The notes under the pieces are model-generated. The model was not told the origin of the DNA. It did not search any database and worked only from the letters and a program-made list of their open reading frames with translations. Below, in pieces: positions 25,708 through 34,267 of a stretch of 39,245 nt of DNA (position 1 is the first letter of the stretch; each line of letters starts with the position of its first letter). The DNA is from Deltaproteobacteria bacterium (lineage in GTDB: Bacteria > Desulfobacterota > DSM-4660 > Desulfatiglandales > Desulfatiglandaceae), in the NCBI GenBank assembly GCA_019309145.1, contig JAFDGR010000008.1:1-39245 (forward strand), written 5' to 3'. The position numbers and the translations under genes are program-made.

Positions 25708-26307
25708 TTAATGTCCTTTCTGCCTGGAACTGATGAAATTCATGAGCCCAAGGATGAGACCGAGACACAAAAACGCTCCCGGAGGCTTGAGCATGATGGC
25801 GAACGGTTCAAATGATGACCACATAATGGACGCCCCGAAAAAGGTACCGTTCCCAATGATTTCGCGAATAGACCCCAAAACAGCCAGGGATATGGTAAAT
25901 CCCAGGCCCATGCCAAGTCCGTCGGCAATAGAAGGGAGAACACCGTTTTTGGATGCAAAGGCCTCGGCCCGGCCAAGGATAATACAGTTGACCACGATGA
26001 GCGGGATGAATATGCCGAGGATTTTGTAAAGTGGATAAAAGTATGCCTGCATCACCAGTTCCACAATGACCACAAAAGAGGCAATGACGACGATAAAAGC
26101 CGCTATTCTCACTTTGTTGGGGATAATGTTTCGCAGAAGAGATATGAGGATATTCGAACACACGAGCACAAAGGTGGTTGCCAGCCCCATGCCGACTCCG
26201 TTTTTTCCGGCTGTGGTGACCGCCAGGGTGGGGCAAAGACCGAGGACCAACCGAAACGGCGGGATTTCTTTCCAGAGCCCCTTGGTAAACTCTTGAACAA
26301 CGCCCAT
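25708..26307 (-). CDS. rnfE: Rnf complex membrane subunit RnfE
   Basis: This 199-residue RnfA homologue opens VQEFTKGLWKEIPPFRLVLG and contains LCPTLAVTT and VNCIILGRAEAFA, with the two Cys of the intramembrane Fe-S site. It has six membrane segments. AGGAGG (26315-26320) lies 7 nt before ATG 26307, which overlaps the rnfG stop as TGATG. A TTG at 26310 is in frame but overlaps that stop and fits the ribosome site less well. Confidence 0.97.
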   Translation of the reverse strand: MGVVQEFTKGLWKEIPPFRLVLGLCPTLAVTTAGKNGVGMGLATTFVLVCSNILISLLRNIIPNKVRIAAFIVVIASFVVIVELVMQAYFYPLYKILGIFIPLIVVNCIILGRAEAFASKNGVLPSIADGLGMGLGFTISLAVLGSIREIIGNGTFFGASIMWSSFEPFAIMLKPPGAFLCLGLILGLMNFISSRQKGH

Positions 26308-26888
26308 CAACCAACCTCCTTTTTGACCTTGGGAAATAGTTCGAGGGCCTTTCTGACGGCTTCAACTACTCCCTCACTGGAGTGGGTTGCCCCACTCACT
26401 GAATCGATTTTTCCGCCTTTTGCCGAGAGGTTCAGATCGGGGGAAAGCGTGAATCCCTTGAACTGCTTGGTAAAGGCGGGTTCCACAATCCTTGCTCCCA
26501 GGCCCGGTGTTTCCGAGTGCGTCATAATACTGATACCGATTACTTTTCCCCCGGGATCGAGTCCGATCATCACGTCAATAAGACCATGATACCCGGTCGC
26601 GGCAGCGCTGTAGGCAAGGCCCACTATTTTTCCCCCTTTTTTCGCGGGGAAAATATTCTTTTCCAGCGGCTTTCCCTTTTCATCCTTCCCAAGCTTGATG
26701 ACGATCCTATCCCTGATGGGATCATTATCATAAGAGCTCAAGACCGCCTTTATGGACGGCTCCTGCACATATTTCAGGAGTTGATATTCTCGCGGGGCTT
26801 TTGTGGCCTTATTCGTATAGGACAGCACCAGGCCTGAGGCACCGCAAATGACAGTCAACACCACGACCATCTTGATTAAGTCACGCAA
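26307..26888 (-). CDS. rnfG: Rnf complex flavoprotein subunit RnfG
   Basis: RnfG carries a covalently bound FMN on its periplasmic side. The attachment motif SGATHSS is present near the C-terminus (about residue 170). A single membrane helix (VVVLTVICGASGLVLSY) anchors the N-terminus. The start is uncertain: no ATG is at the usual position. TTG 26888, 10 nt after GGGGAGG, gives 193 residues and a normal N-terminus. TTG 26930 or ATG 26870 are alternatives. It overlaps the end of rnfD by 8 bp. Confidence 0.93.
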   Translation of the reverse strand: MRDLIKMVVVLTVICGASGLVLSYTNKATKAPREYQLLKYVQEPSIKAVLSSYDNDPIRDRIVIKLGKDEKGKPLEKNIFPAKKGGKIVGLAYSAAATGYHGLIDVMIGLDPGGKVIGISIMTHSETPGLGARIVEPAFTKQFKGFTLSPDLNLSAKGGKIDSVSGATHSSEGVVEAVRKALELFPKVKKEVG

Positions 26889-27858
26889 TTTCTTTGATCC
26901 TCCCCACTGTTCTAGGTTTGATACGATCAAGCAAGGGTGTTGCCGCGTTCATCAAGAGAATGGCAAACGGTACTCCTTCCACATAGCTTCCCCATAAGCG
27001 GATAATCATCGTGAGAACCCCGCAACCGATTCCATAGAGGATCATGCCGGGAGTGGTCACCGGGCAGGTACCTTTTTCAGGGGCAAGGAAGAAAGCCCCA
27101 AGAAGCATCCACCCCGAAAGGAGGTGAAAGGTGGGGGAAGCATACGTCTCAGGATCAATGCGCTGGAAGATCAATGCAAAGATCCATGCGGATGCAATAA
27201 ACGAGAAAGGAATATGCCAGGTGATGCGCCTCCGGTAAAGAAGATAGGCCCCTCCGAGGAGGATGGCAAGGACACAGGCAGTGCCGATTTCAGCGGGCAC
27301 ATTTCCCAGGAAAAGATCCTTCCAGGGAAGATCGGCGATTTCTTCCACACCGCTGTCTTTCAGGGTAATGAGGGCTGGATCCGAGAGAAATTCACCGGGT
27401 TCGAGCAGGAACCTGGGATCGGGTATGGGGAAATTGGTCAGGATTTCCTTATAGGATATGTGGAGGAATGCCCATCCGACGATGGCGGTATTGAACGGAT
27501 GATTCCCGAGGCCACCAAACAACTGTTTTCCTACCAGAATGGCAATAAATGCCCCCAAAACAGGCACCCACCAGGGGTTCTCGGACGTGAGAATAAGACC
27601 TAGCAGAATCCCGGTTATCAGGGCGCTCCCGTCCCCAATCCGGACTTCCCGGCCGATGGCCTTCTGCCAGAGGAACTCGGTAACCATGGCCGTTACCGCG
27701 CTCAAGGCGACTATCAGCAGCGCGGACCATCCGAAAAAGAGCCACCCGGCGAAAATGACGGGGATAAGTGCCAATACTGTATCGAAATGCATCTTTTTCA
27801 GGGTGTCCCCTGAATGAAGATGGGGTGGCATAGAAACGTAGAATTCGGGTTTTTTCAT
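26881..27858 (-). CDS. rnfD: Rnf complex membrane subunit RnfD
   Basis: The 325-residue protein aligns with RnfD/NqrB along its length: SMPPHLHSGDTLKKMHFDT at the start, GKQLFGGLGNHPFNTA in the middle and LLMNAATPLLDRIKPR at the end. It has about eight hydrophobic segments. The loop where RnfD normally carries a covalent FMN on Thr in a GATPL-like motif reads SDPALITLKDSGVEE here, and I see no such motif. Either the flavin is missing or it is bound otherwise. GAGGAA lies upstream of ATG 27858, which overlaps the rnfC stop as ATGA. Confidence 0.95.
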   Translation of the reverse strand: MKKPEFYVSMPPHLHSGDTLKKMHFDTVLALIPVIFAGWLFFGWSALLIVALSAVTAMVTEFLWQKAIGREVRIGDGSALITGILLGLILTSENPWWVPVLGAFIAILVGKQLFGGLGNHPFNTAIVGWAFLHISYKEILTNFPIPDPRFLLEPGEFLSDPALITLKDSGVEEIADLPWKDLFLGNVPAEIGTACVLAILLGGAYLLYRRRITWHIPFSFIASAWIFALIFQRIDPETYASPTFHLLSGWMLLGAFFLAPEKGTCPVTTPGMILYGIGCGVLTMIIRLWGSYVEGVPFAILLMNAATPLLDRIKPRTVGRIKEIA

Positions 27859-29189
27859 GATTCTTTCCTCGCGGCTTCGATCTCTCGTTTGCCGAAACAA
27901 ATGAGCTGCACCATTGGACGGTTTACCGGGCAGACATAGGCGCATATGCCACATTCAATACAGGAAAAGATATCCATCCTTTCGGCCACATCGAATTTTC
28001 CGTATTCGCAATGCTTAGTGAGTTCGTTTGGCAGGAGCTTCATGGGGCAGTGGAGGACACAATACCCACAATTCATGCAGGGCTCATTGGAATAATGTAT
28101 TATTTCTTGCTCTGTTTGCAGAATAATCGAGTCGATTTCCTGTGTTACCGGGACGTCGAGCCGGTGGAGCGCTGTCCCCAGGAACGGGCCTCCGCAGAGT
28201 ACCTTGGCCAGTCCTTCCCTTGAAAGGGAGAGAGCCTCGAGAATATCCTCAATCAGCGTACCTTCCCTGACGCGCACCAGGGTGTCAATACCCGAAGAAG
28301 GCGCCGTGATCTGGACCACCACGTCCAGAGAGGGAATTTCGCCGCGAGCCGCCCCACGAACTTTCAGGGCCGTTGTGACATCAACAACAACAGTGCCAAA
28401 TTCCCTGCCACCTTCCGAGTTTGGAGGGAGTTCCTGGCCGGTCAAAAACGGGATCAGGAGGGGTTCGAGTCCAATGGGGTATATGTTCGGGCAAAAGACA
28501 GGCTCTACTCCGCGCTCGCGAAGTCCCTGCAACAAGTCATCGGCCAGATCGGTTCCCTTTGCGACCGCGAAAAAGACCCGGGAGGCTCCTGTCGTGTCTT
28601 TGAGCACAGGAATGCTCTCAAGGAGCTCATTCTTGTAAAGCCCGATCATTGCTTTTCGCAGCCAGATGCCCGGCTGCCGGTCAATGCCGTTTATAATAAG
28701 AGAATGGATGGGCTTTTCGAGTGCGGGAGAGAAAGAAGCAAACGCGGATGGAACCAGGTCCGGTTTCCGTAAGCGCAGTGCCAGGGGTAGAGGAGAAGGA
28801 TCAACCTCCCTGATGTCTCCCGCCTGGATCCACCGCATGAGCTCCGGGAGGTCTTTCTGCGCAACATCATCTCTCGGGGGAGGAGTGTCCCCTTCCGGTG
28901 ATTCAATAACCAAAGCCGGTCCTTCATCCCCGAAACCTGTCGGCCACGAGGAAACGGCAGAAGCCCGTCCCGAGACCGAAGCGAGTAATGGCGGAAACCA
29001 TTTTTGAGGCCCTTTGGCTATGATCTGGCCTGCCTGCACATGATCCCCGGGGGAGACAATGGGGATCATTTTCCCGAACCGGGTAACAAGCGGCAGGACA
29101 ACACGTTCTGGGAGTGGGAGGTTTTCAATTTCAGCATTCGCATAACGGCCGTTTTCTGTTGGGAAGGAGATTCCTTTCAGTCTTTTCAT
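27855..29189 (-). CDS. rnfC: Rnf complex NADH-side subunit RnfC
   Basis: RnfC is the soluble subunit facing NAD. The 444 residues show a barrel-sandwich N-terminus (PLPERVVLPLVTRFGKMIP, GDHVQAGQIIA), a flavin/NADH-type SLBB core and, near the end, two 4Fe-4S motifs: CMNCGYCVLHCP and CIECGICAYVCP. Usual RnfC proteins are of similar size. ATG 29189 was chosen because the protein then begins as usual (MKRLKGISFPTENG). It is the first gene of rnfCDGEAB, an order common in anaerobes. Confidence 0.96.
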   Translation of the reverse strand: MKRLKGISFPTENGRYANAEIENLPLPERVVLPLVTRFGKMIPIVSPGDHVQAGQIIAKGPQKWFPPLLASVSGRASAVSSWPTGFGDEGPALVIESPEGDTPPPRDDVAQKDLPELMRWIQAGDIREVDPSPLPLALRLRKPDLVPSAFASFSPALEKPIHSLIINGIDRQPGIWLRKAMIGLYKNELLESIPVLKDTTGASRVFFAVAKGTDLADDLLQGLRERGVEPVFCPNIYPIGLEPLLIPFLTGQELPPNSEGGREFGTVVVDVTTALKVRGAARGEIPSLDVVVQITAPSSGIDTLVRVREGTLIEDILEALSLSREGLAKVLCGGPFLGTALHRLDVPVTQEIDSIILQTEQEIIHYSNEPCMNCGYCVLHCPMKLLPNELTKHCEYGKFDVAERMDIFSCIECGICAYVCPVNRPMVQLICFGKREIEAARKES

Positions 29190-29298
29190 ACAGTCACCAA
29201 AATGATTCCTAGAAAATGATGTTCCGCAGAACAAACTCGGACGTATTGAAAAATATCTATCTGCTCCCGATATCTTGTGAAATCCGGAACGTATGGCC

Positions 29299-29327
29299 AT
29301 TTACAGAAATCTAACCAGGTTTGTCAA
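29299..29327 (-). promoter_or_regulatory. candidate promoter of the rnf operon
   Basis: On the minus strand TTGACA (29327-29322) is followed after 17 bp by GTAAAT (29304-29299). Transcription would start about 100 bp before rnfC. Confidence 0.5.
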
Positions 29328-29328
29328 G

Positions 29329-29356
29329 GACGTTTTTGATGATTTCTCAAAAAGTC
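29329..29356. other. hairpin upstream of the rnf promoter; intergenic 29190-29657
   Basis: The 468-bp region between divergent rnfC and the sensor kinase contains no gene I can support. It holds this AT-rich stem (GAC-TTTTTGA with TCAAAAA-GTC, one bulged G), next to the -35 box of the rnf promoter, and a second perfect hairpin GCGTCA/TGACGC at 29482-29499. The first could be an operator; the second lies in the likely leader of the kinase gene. Confidence 0.35.
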
Positions 29357-29657
29357 ATGAATAGGTTCATGGAAAAGTCCAACATCATGCTATCCCACGC
29401 AGCCAACGGGTTTGCCCGCGATGAGGTATTTCCACCGGAGACAAAACCGACAATGTAAAACAGTTGCCGGGAAGTTGAAAAGCGTCACAAAGATGACGCC
29501 CGAATGTGTGTTTCGAGTCATCCTGCGTGGGTTGTTTATCAATGAAAGCGAATAATACGGCCTCCTGCGAACCGAATTGTAATGGCACAGATATTGCTTT
29601 TTACCCAGGTGGAAGGCTGTTGTCCTTTTGCATCAGTAATGGCGCACCGGGGAAAAG

Positions 29658-32315
29658 ATGAGTTTCAAAACTGGAAAAGCACATTCGACACATCTGAGCT
29701 ATTCAAAACAAAAGGATTTTTTGCGGGCGGTGACGCCTCCGCTCCTGAGCATCCTCCTGTTCGGCCTGGCCATCTGGTTCTTTTTCCTCCCTTCATTCAA
29801 GACGCACATCCTTAATGACCGGCGGGACATGTTGTCCCAGATGACCCAAATCTGCTGGGACATCATGGATGACCTCGAAACACAGGTGAAAAATCATCAG
29901 TTGACCAGAAAGGAGGCGCAGGCAAGGGCTATTCGTGAAATAAAAGCAATACGGTACGGCCCGGGATTAAAGGACTATTTCTGGATCAACGATATGAGCG
30001 GGCTCATGATCATGCATCCCTACCGTAAGAACCTGGTTGGGCAGAATATTATAAATATGGTTGATCAGAATGGAAAATACTTCATGCGGGAGTTTTTGAG
30101 GGTGGTGAAAACTTCAGGCCAGGGGTTTGTCGATTACCTGTGGCAGTGGCAGGATGATCCCGCAAGAATCGTTCCAAAGCTCTCGCACGTCAGGGGGTTT
30201 AAACCCTGGGGATGGATCATCGGAACGGGGATGTACCTTGAGGATGTGTCGGAGAAGATGGCAGGGATGACGAGGAAATTGAACATCGTTTTTCTGGGCA
30301 TTCTCGTTCTCATTGGCCTGCTCCTTTTTTACAACATCCGGCAAACCCTGGCTGTTGAAAATGAGCGTGATGAAGCGGAGGAAGCGCTGCGCGAAAGCGA
30401 ATCAAGGTTCAGGAAGCTCGCCGAAACCGCACCATTCGGCCTGACGATAAGCGACACCGAAGGAGAATTTGAGTACATCAATCCAAGGTTCACCGAGATA
30501 GTCGGGTACACGCTCAAAGACGTGCCCGACAAGAAAACCTGGTTTGAGAAGGCCTATCCAGATCTGGACTATCGGAAGAAGGTGATGCAAACCTGGACCA
30601 GGGACAGCAATGACCTGCAATTGAAGGGAGGTGTTTCCGAACGGATCTTTCAGGTAACCTGCAAGGACGGTTCTCATAAGACCATACGATTTCGGAATGT
30701 GTCCATTGCGAAGCACAAGCAATCTCTTACGTATGAGGATATTACCATCCAGGAAGAGGCAAGGCAGAAACTCCTTGAGAATCAGAAGAAGTACAAGCTT
30801 CTTTATAAAAAATCGAAAATGGAGGAGCACCTCTATCGTTCCCTTATAGAATCTTCAGCAGATGCGATTATCATCTATGATCTCGAGGGGAAGGCGCAAT
30901 ATGTAAGTCCTACCTTCACGGAGATTTTCGGCTGGTCCGAGAATGAAGTGCTTTCCAGGAGGATCCCTTTTGTCCCGGATTCAGAAAAATCGGAAACCAC
31001 GAGAATTATCGAGTGCGTGGTGAGTGAGGGTGTTCCGTGTCGAAACTTTGAGACCAAACGGCTCACCAAGGATGGGGATATCGTGGAGGTCAGCATCAGT
31101 GCTTCCCGTTACAATGATTATAAGGGGAATCCGGCCGGCATGCTGGTGATTATTCGTGATATCGCAGAAAAGAAAAAACTGGAGGCCCAGCTCCAGCAGG
31201 CCCAAAAAATGGAAGCGATCGGGACCCTGGCGGGGGGCATCGCGCACGATTTCAACAATCTGCTCATGGGGATCCAGGGAAACACGTCTCTCATGCTCAT
31301 GCAGGTTGAAGAAGACCATCCCTTTTACGAAAAGCTGAAGAGTATCGAGGACCAGGTGCAGAGCGGAAGCAAGCTGACCGGTCAGCTTCTCGGATATGCG
31401 CGGCAGGGCAGATATGAAGTAAAACCCATCAACATCAATGACATTGTGAAAGAGACTGCCGACACCTTCGGCAGGACCAAGAAAGAAATAACAGTGCACA
31501 TGAAATTGGATCAGAATCTCCACGGCATAAACGCAGACCGGACCCAGATTGAACAGGTCCTTCTGAACCTTTGTGTGAACGCATGGCAGGCAATGCCGGG
31601 CGGAGGAGATCTCTTCCTGGAAACGCGCAATGTCAGTTATGAGGAGATGAACGGGAAGGTTTACAAGGTAAAGCAGCGAGACTATGTCCTGCTCTCAGTC
31701 CGTGATACAGGGGTAGGAATGGACCCGGAAATTGTGGACAAAATCTTTGACCCGTTTTTCACGACCAAGGACATGGGGCATGGAACAGGATTGGGTCTGG
31801 CCTCGGTATATGGCATCATCAAAGGGCACGGGGGATATGTTGACGTGGAAACCAAGAAAGGGAAGGGAAGCACGTTCAGGATCTACTTTCCCGCCTCTTC
31901 CCGGGGCGTGGCGGCCGAAAAAGAAGTGATTGATAGTAACGCGCAGGGAATCGGTACTATCTTGCTGGTGGACGACGAAGAGACGGTCGCGACCGTGGCC
32001 CTGGAACTGCTTGAGGCGCTGGGATATACAGTATTGCTGGCACGAGATGGAGAGTCGGCCATCAATTTATATGAACAAAACAAGAACGACATTGATCTCG
32101 TGCTTCTTGACATGGTTCTCCCGGGCATGGATGGAGGAGAGATATTCAATGCTTTAAAAAAGATAAATCCAGAAGTTCGTGTATTACTTTCAAGTGGATA
32201 CAGCCTGACCGGACAGGCTCAAGAGATCCTTGATCGTGGTTGCAAGGGGTTTATCCAGAAGCCCTATCGAGTGACTGCCCTGACAAAGGCAATCAACGAG
32301 ATACTTGCTCCTTGA
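29658..32315 (+). CDS. Cache-PAS-PAS hybrid sensor histidine kinase
   Basis: The 885-residue protein has a first membrane helix (about 32-50), a periplasmic single-Cache domain (about 55-205, with GLKDYFWINDMSGLMIMHPY and WGWIIGTGMYLEDV) and a second helix (about 212-232). Two PAS domains (about 250-365 and 395-505) follow. The kinase core has the H box GGIAHDFNNLL (His530), the N box NLCVNAWQAM and the G boxes DTGVGM and GHGTGLGL. A C-terminal receiver domain has Asp818 in LLDMVLPGMDG. The Cache type often senses small organic acids or other soluble ligands. No partner regulator is adjacent. It faces away from the rnf operon across a shared intergenic region. Confidence 0.95.
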   Translation: MSFKTGKAHSTHLSYSKQKDFLRAVTPPLLSILLFGLAIWFFFLPSFKTHILNDRRDMLSQMTQICWDIMDDLETQVKNHQLTRKEAQARAIREIKAIRYGPGLKDYFWINDMSGLMIMHPYRKNLVGQNIINMVDQNGKYFMREFLRVVKTSGQGFVDYLWQWQDDPARIVPKLSHVRGFKPWGWIIGTGMYLEDVSEKMAGMTRKLNIVFLGILVLIGLLLFYNIRQTLAVENERDEAEEALRESESRFRKLAETAPFGLTISDTEGEFEYINPRFTEIVGYTLKDVPDKKTWFEKAYPDLDYRKKVMQTWTRDSNDLQLKGGVSERIFQVTCKDGSHKTIRFRNVSIAKHKQSLTYEDITIQEEARQKLLENQKKYKLLYKKSKMEEHLYRSLIESSADAIIIYDLEGKAQYVSPTFTEIFGWSENEVLSRRIPFVPDSEKSETTRIIECVVSEGVPCRNFETKRLTKDGDIVEVSISASRYNDYKGNPAGMLVIIRDIAEKKKLEAQLQQAQKMEAIGTLAGGIAHDFNNLLMGIQGNTSLMLMQVEEDHPFYEKLKSIEDQVQSGSKLTGQLLGYARQGRYEVKPININDIVKETADTFGRTKKEITVHMKLDQNLHGINADRTQIEQVLLNLCVNAWQAMPGGGDLFLETRNVSYEEMNGKVYKVKQRDYVLLSVRDTGVGMDPEIVDKIFDPFFTTKDMGHGTGLGLASVYGIIKGHGGYVDVETKKGKGSTFRIYFPASSRGVAAEKEVIDSNAQGIGTILLVDDEETVATVALELLEALGYTVLLARDGESAINLYEQNKNDIDLVLLDMVLPGMDGGEIFNALKKINPEVRVLLSSGYSLTGQAQEILDRGCKGFIQKPYRVTALTKAINEILAP

Positions 32316-32431
32316 AGGAGAACGCCAACAATCCCCACCACCTCCTTGATTTCCTTCGCCTTGATAAGTTTCTTCATTATTTCACATGAAAAAACAGCCA
32401 ATAATTGGTATAAACACATGCCAGGTTACTC

Positions 32432-32514
32432 TTGTCCAAAATCGGTGTCCTTGGCAAAGCAGAGGGATACACCGTTTCCCTGCGTCCAGGCCACACATTG
32501 ACCACCTGAGTAGT
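32432..32514 (+). repeat. dispersed repeat copy B (short form)
   Basis: An 83-bp stretch starts with the 17-mer TTGTCCAAAATCGGTGT shared with 22192-22208 and ends CCACCTGAGTAGT, shared with 17462-17474. In between it aligns with copy A except for the 100 bases inserted there. A short stem (AGGGA with TCCCT) is internal. It ends 11 bp before the radical SAM gene start. Confidence 0.6.
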
Positions 32515-32525
32515 TAAGCATTGCT

Positions 32526-33401
32526 ATGCATTACGAAGGCCCTATCTACAGACCGCCCAGCGAGGCGGACAGCCTGCTTATCCAGGCAACCGTTGGTTGC
32601 CCTCACAATAAGTGCACGTTCTGCATGGTATACAAACAAGGCCCTCCTTTCAGGGTACGCCCGGTTAAGGAAATAGAAAAAGACCTGGACGAAGCAAGAC
32701 GCCTGTATGGTTCGAGAATAAAGAGCCTCTTTTTCCCGGCGGGAAATACTATTGCCATGCCCACGGCTGAACTGGCTGAAATATGCGCCTATGCAAAGTC
32801 CGTTTTCCCGGGTCTGGAGCGAATTACCGTTTATGGCTCGTCACGGTATATATACGACAAAGGGCCCGAGGCATTACGAGTGCTTCGGGAAAGCGGGTTG
32901 AGTCGCATCCACGTGGGGTTTGAAAGCGGAGACGATTTGGTTCTCCAGAGGATCAAGAAGGGAGCTGATGCGGCCACGCAGATCCAGGCCGGTATCTGGG
33001 TGCGGGAGGCCGGCATCGAGCTCAGCGAGTATGTGATCCTCGGAATTGGGGGCCGGGATCGAAGCCGTGCACATGCTCTCCACAGTGCATCAGCTTTGAA
33101 CAAAATAGATCCTCACTTTATCCGGCTGCGCACGTTTCTCCCGAAAATCAACACACTCCTCTTGCACCAGATTCAAAAGGGAAGATTTCAGGTGCTTTCT
33201 CCCCATGAGGCATTGCGGGAAACGAGGCTGCTTATCGAGCACCTGGAAGTGACTTCTGACATCCTGAGCGACCACTACACCAACTACGTGAATATCCATG
33301 GGAAGATGCCTCGGGACAAAGATCAAATGCTCCGGGTGATCGATGAATATCTTACCCGGGATGAATCTTTTTTCAGGCCTGTCTACATCGGAACCCAGTA
33401 A
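32526..33401 (+). CDS. radical SAM protein of unknown substrate
   Basis: The 291-residue protein has the 4Fe-4S motif as CPHNKCTFC, that is CX4CX2C instead of the common CX3CX2C, close to the N-terminus (residues 30-38). IHVGFESGDDLVLQRIKKG, in the second half of the barrel, and the glycine-rich VILGIGGRDRS fit a radical SAM barrel. No B12, TRAM or other accessory domain is attached. The substrate cannot be named. ATG 32526 lacks a clear ribosome site; the repeat ends just before it. The 3' end faces an M50 protease gene 7 bp away. Confidence 0.85.
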   Translation: MHYEGPIYRPPSEADSLLIQATVGCPHNKCTFCMVYKQGPPFRVRPVKEIEKDLDEARRLYGSRIKSLFFPAGNTIAMPTAELAEICAYAKSVFPGLERITVYGSSRYIYDKGPEALRVLRESGLSRIHVGFESGDDLVLQRIKKGADAATQIQAGIWVREAGIELSEYVILGIGGRDRSRAHALHSASALNKIDPHFIRLRTFLPKINTLLLHQIQKGRFQVLSPHEALRETRLLIEHLEVTSDILSDHYTNYVNIHGKMPRDKDQMLRVIDEYLTRDESFFRPVYIGTQ

Positions 33402-33408
33402 TTCCGCG

Positions 33409-34050
33409 CTAAAGCAGGTGCAACAGCCGGAAGAGGTGGTCGCCGGCAAAAAGATGCGAGAGGGCGAGCATGGGGTAGATCAGGACCCGGTTCAGGATTC
33501 CCGTGTGCGCAAAATTATCCAGGAGCACCACGGCAATCAGGAAGAAGGCCCCGTAACGCCTGAATCTCCGGTACACCGATGAAATGGAGTTTGGAAGGAT
33601 ATTCTCCAGAATGTGGGATCCATCCAGCGGAGGAATGGGGATGAGATTGAATAATCCAAGCCCCACATTCATAAGGACAAGGTAGACAAGCACCTTCTGA
33701 TATATTTCAAAAGGCAGAAGAAAATAGCGGACAAAGATGCCGGCCACGAGGGCTGCTGCCAGATTGGCGACCGGTCCGCTCATGGACATAAGGACGATGT
33801 CTCTCCGGGGATTTTGAAAGTACCTCGGATCAACCGGCACCGGTTTTGCCCATCCGAAATTGAAGAGGAAGAGGCAAATGGCCCCCAGGGGATCAAGATG
33901 GCTCAACGGGTTGAGGGTAAGCCTCCCCTGTTCTTTGGCCGTCGGATCCCCGAGGGAAAGGGCGGCTTTTCCATGACCATATTCATGTATGGTAATAGCA
34001 AAAAGGAGAACAGGTATTCTGACAATCCACTCAGTGATATTCAACGGCAT
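33409..34050 (-). CDS. site-2 protease-like M50 family membrane peptidase
   Basis: The 213-residue protein has the zinc motif HEYGH (His22, Glu23, His26) in its first membrane segment and the third ligand in NLIPIPPLDGSHIL, as in compact M50 peptidases. LSMSGPVANLAAAL is the typical central helix. No PDZ or CBS domain is present. Such small members cleave within membranes, but their targets are seldom known. ATG 34050 follows GGAGG at a 10-nt distance. Confidence 0.9.
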   Translation of the reverse strand: MPLNITEWIVRIPVLLFAITIHEYGHGKAALSLGDPTAKEQGRLTLNPLSHLDPLGAICLFLFNFGWAKPVPVDPRYFQNPRRDIVLMSMSGPVANLAAALVAGIFVRYFLLPFEIYQKVLVYLVLMNVGLGLFNLIPIPPLDGSHILENILPNSISSVYRRFRRYGAFFLIAVVLLDNFAHTGILNRVLIYPMLALSHLFAGDHLFRLLHLL

Positions 34051-34170
34051 AGAGTGTTTTCCTCCACAATTTTTCCCGACTTTTTGATATCTTAACAATA
34101 AATAAAGTTCTCAGCAAGCGCCAAAAAATGATCCATGGGCTCGAAAATGCCGGATAGTGGTTCACAATCC

Positions 34171-34245
34171 AGGGGAAAGCTGGCACGAGAAGAAAGATTC
34201 CCCTTGAAAAAAAGGAAGACTTCTTTCACAATGAAAAAGGAAGTC
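34171..34245 (+). other. two hairpins upstream of the MEMO gene
   Basis: AGGGGAA (34171-34177) pairs with TTCCCCT (34198-34204). GACTTC-TTTCA (34218-34228) pairs with TGAAA (34232-34236) and GAAGTC (34240-34245) around a 3-base bulge. They lie just before the ribosome site GGGAGG (34254-34259); a leader-RNA role is possible but unproven. Confidence 0.3.
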
Positions 34246-34267
34246 CTATCGTCGGGAGGTGATGTTC

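Noticed and set aside
29380-29500. Possible c-di-GMP riboswitch upstream of the sensor kinase (CACGCA followed by GGGTTTGCCC)
   Set aside because: The conserved GACGCAAAGC core and the GGTAGCGGGGTTACC part of the GEMM motif are absent.
29582-29815. 77-residue frame overlapping the start of the hybrid kinase
   Set aside because: It runs in another frame through the kinase N-terminus, whose membrane helix and Cache domain are clearly real.
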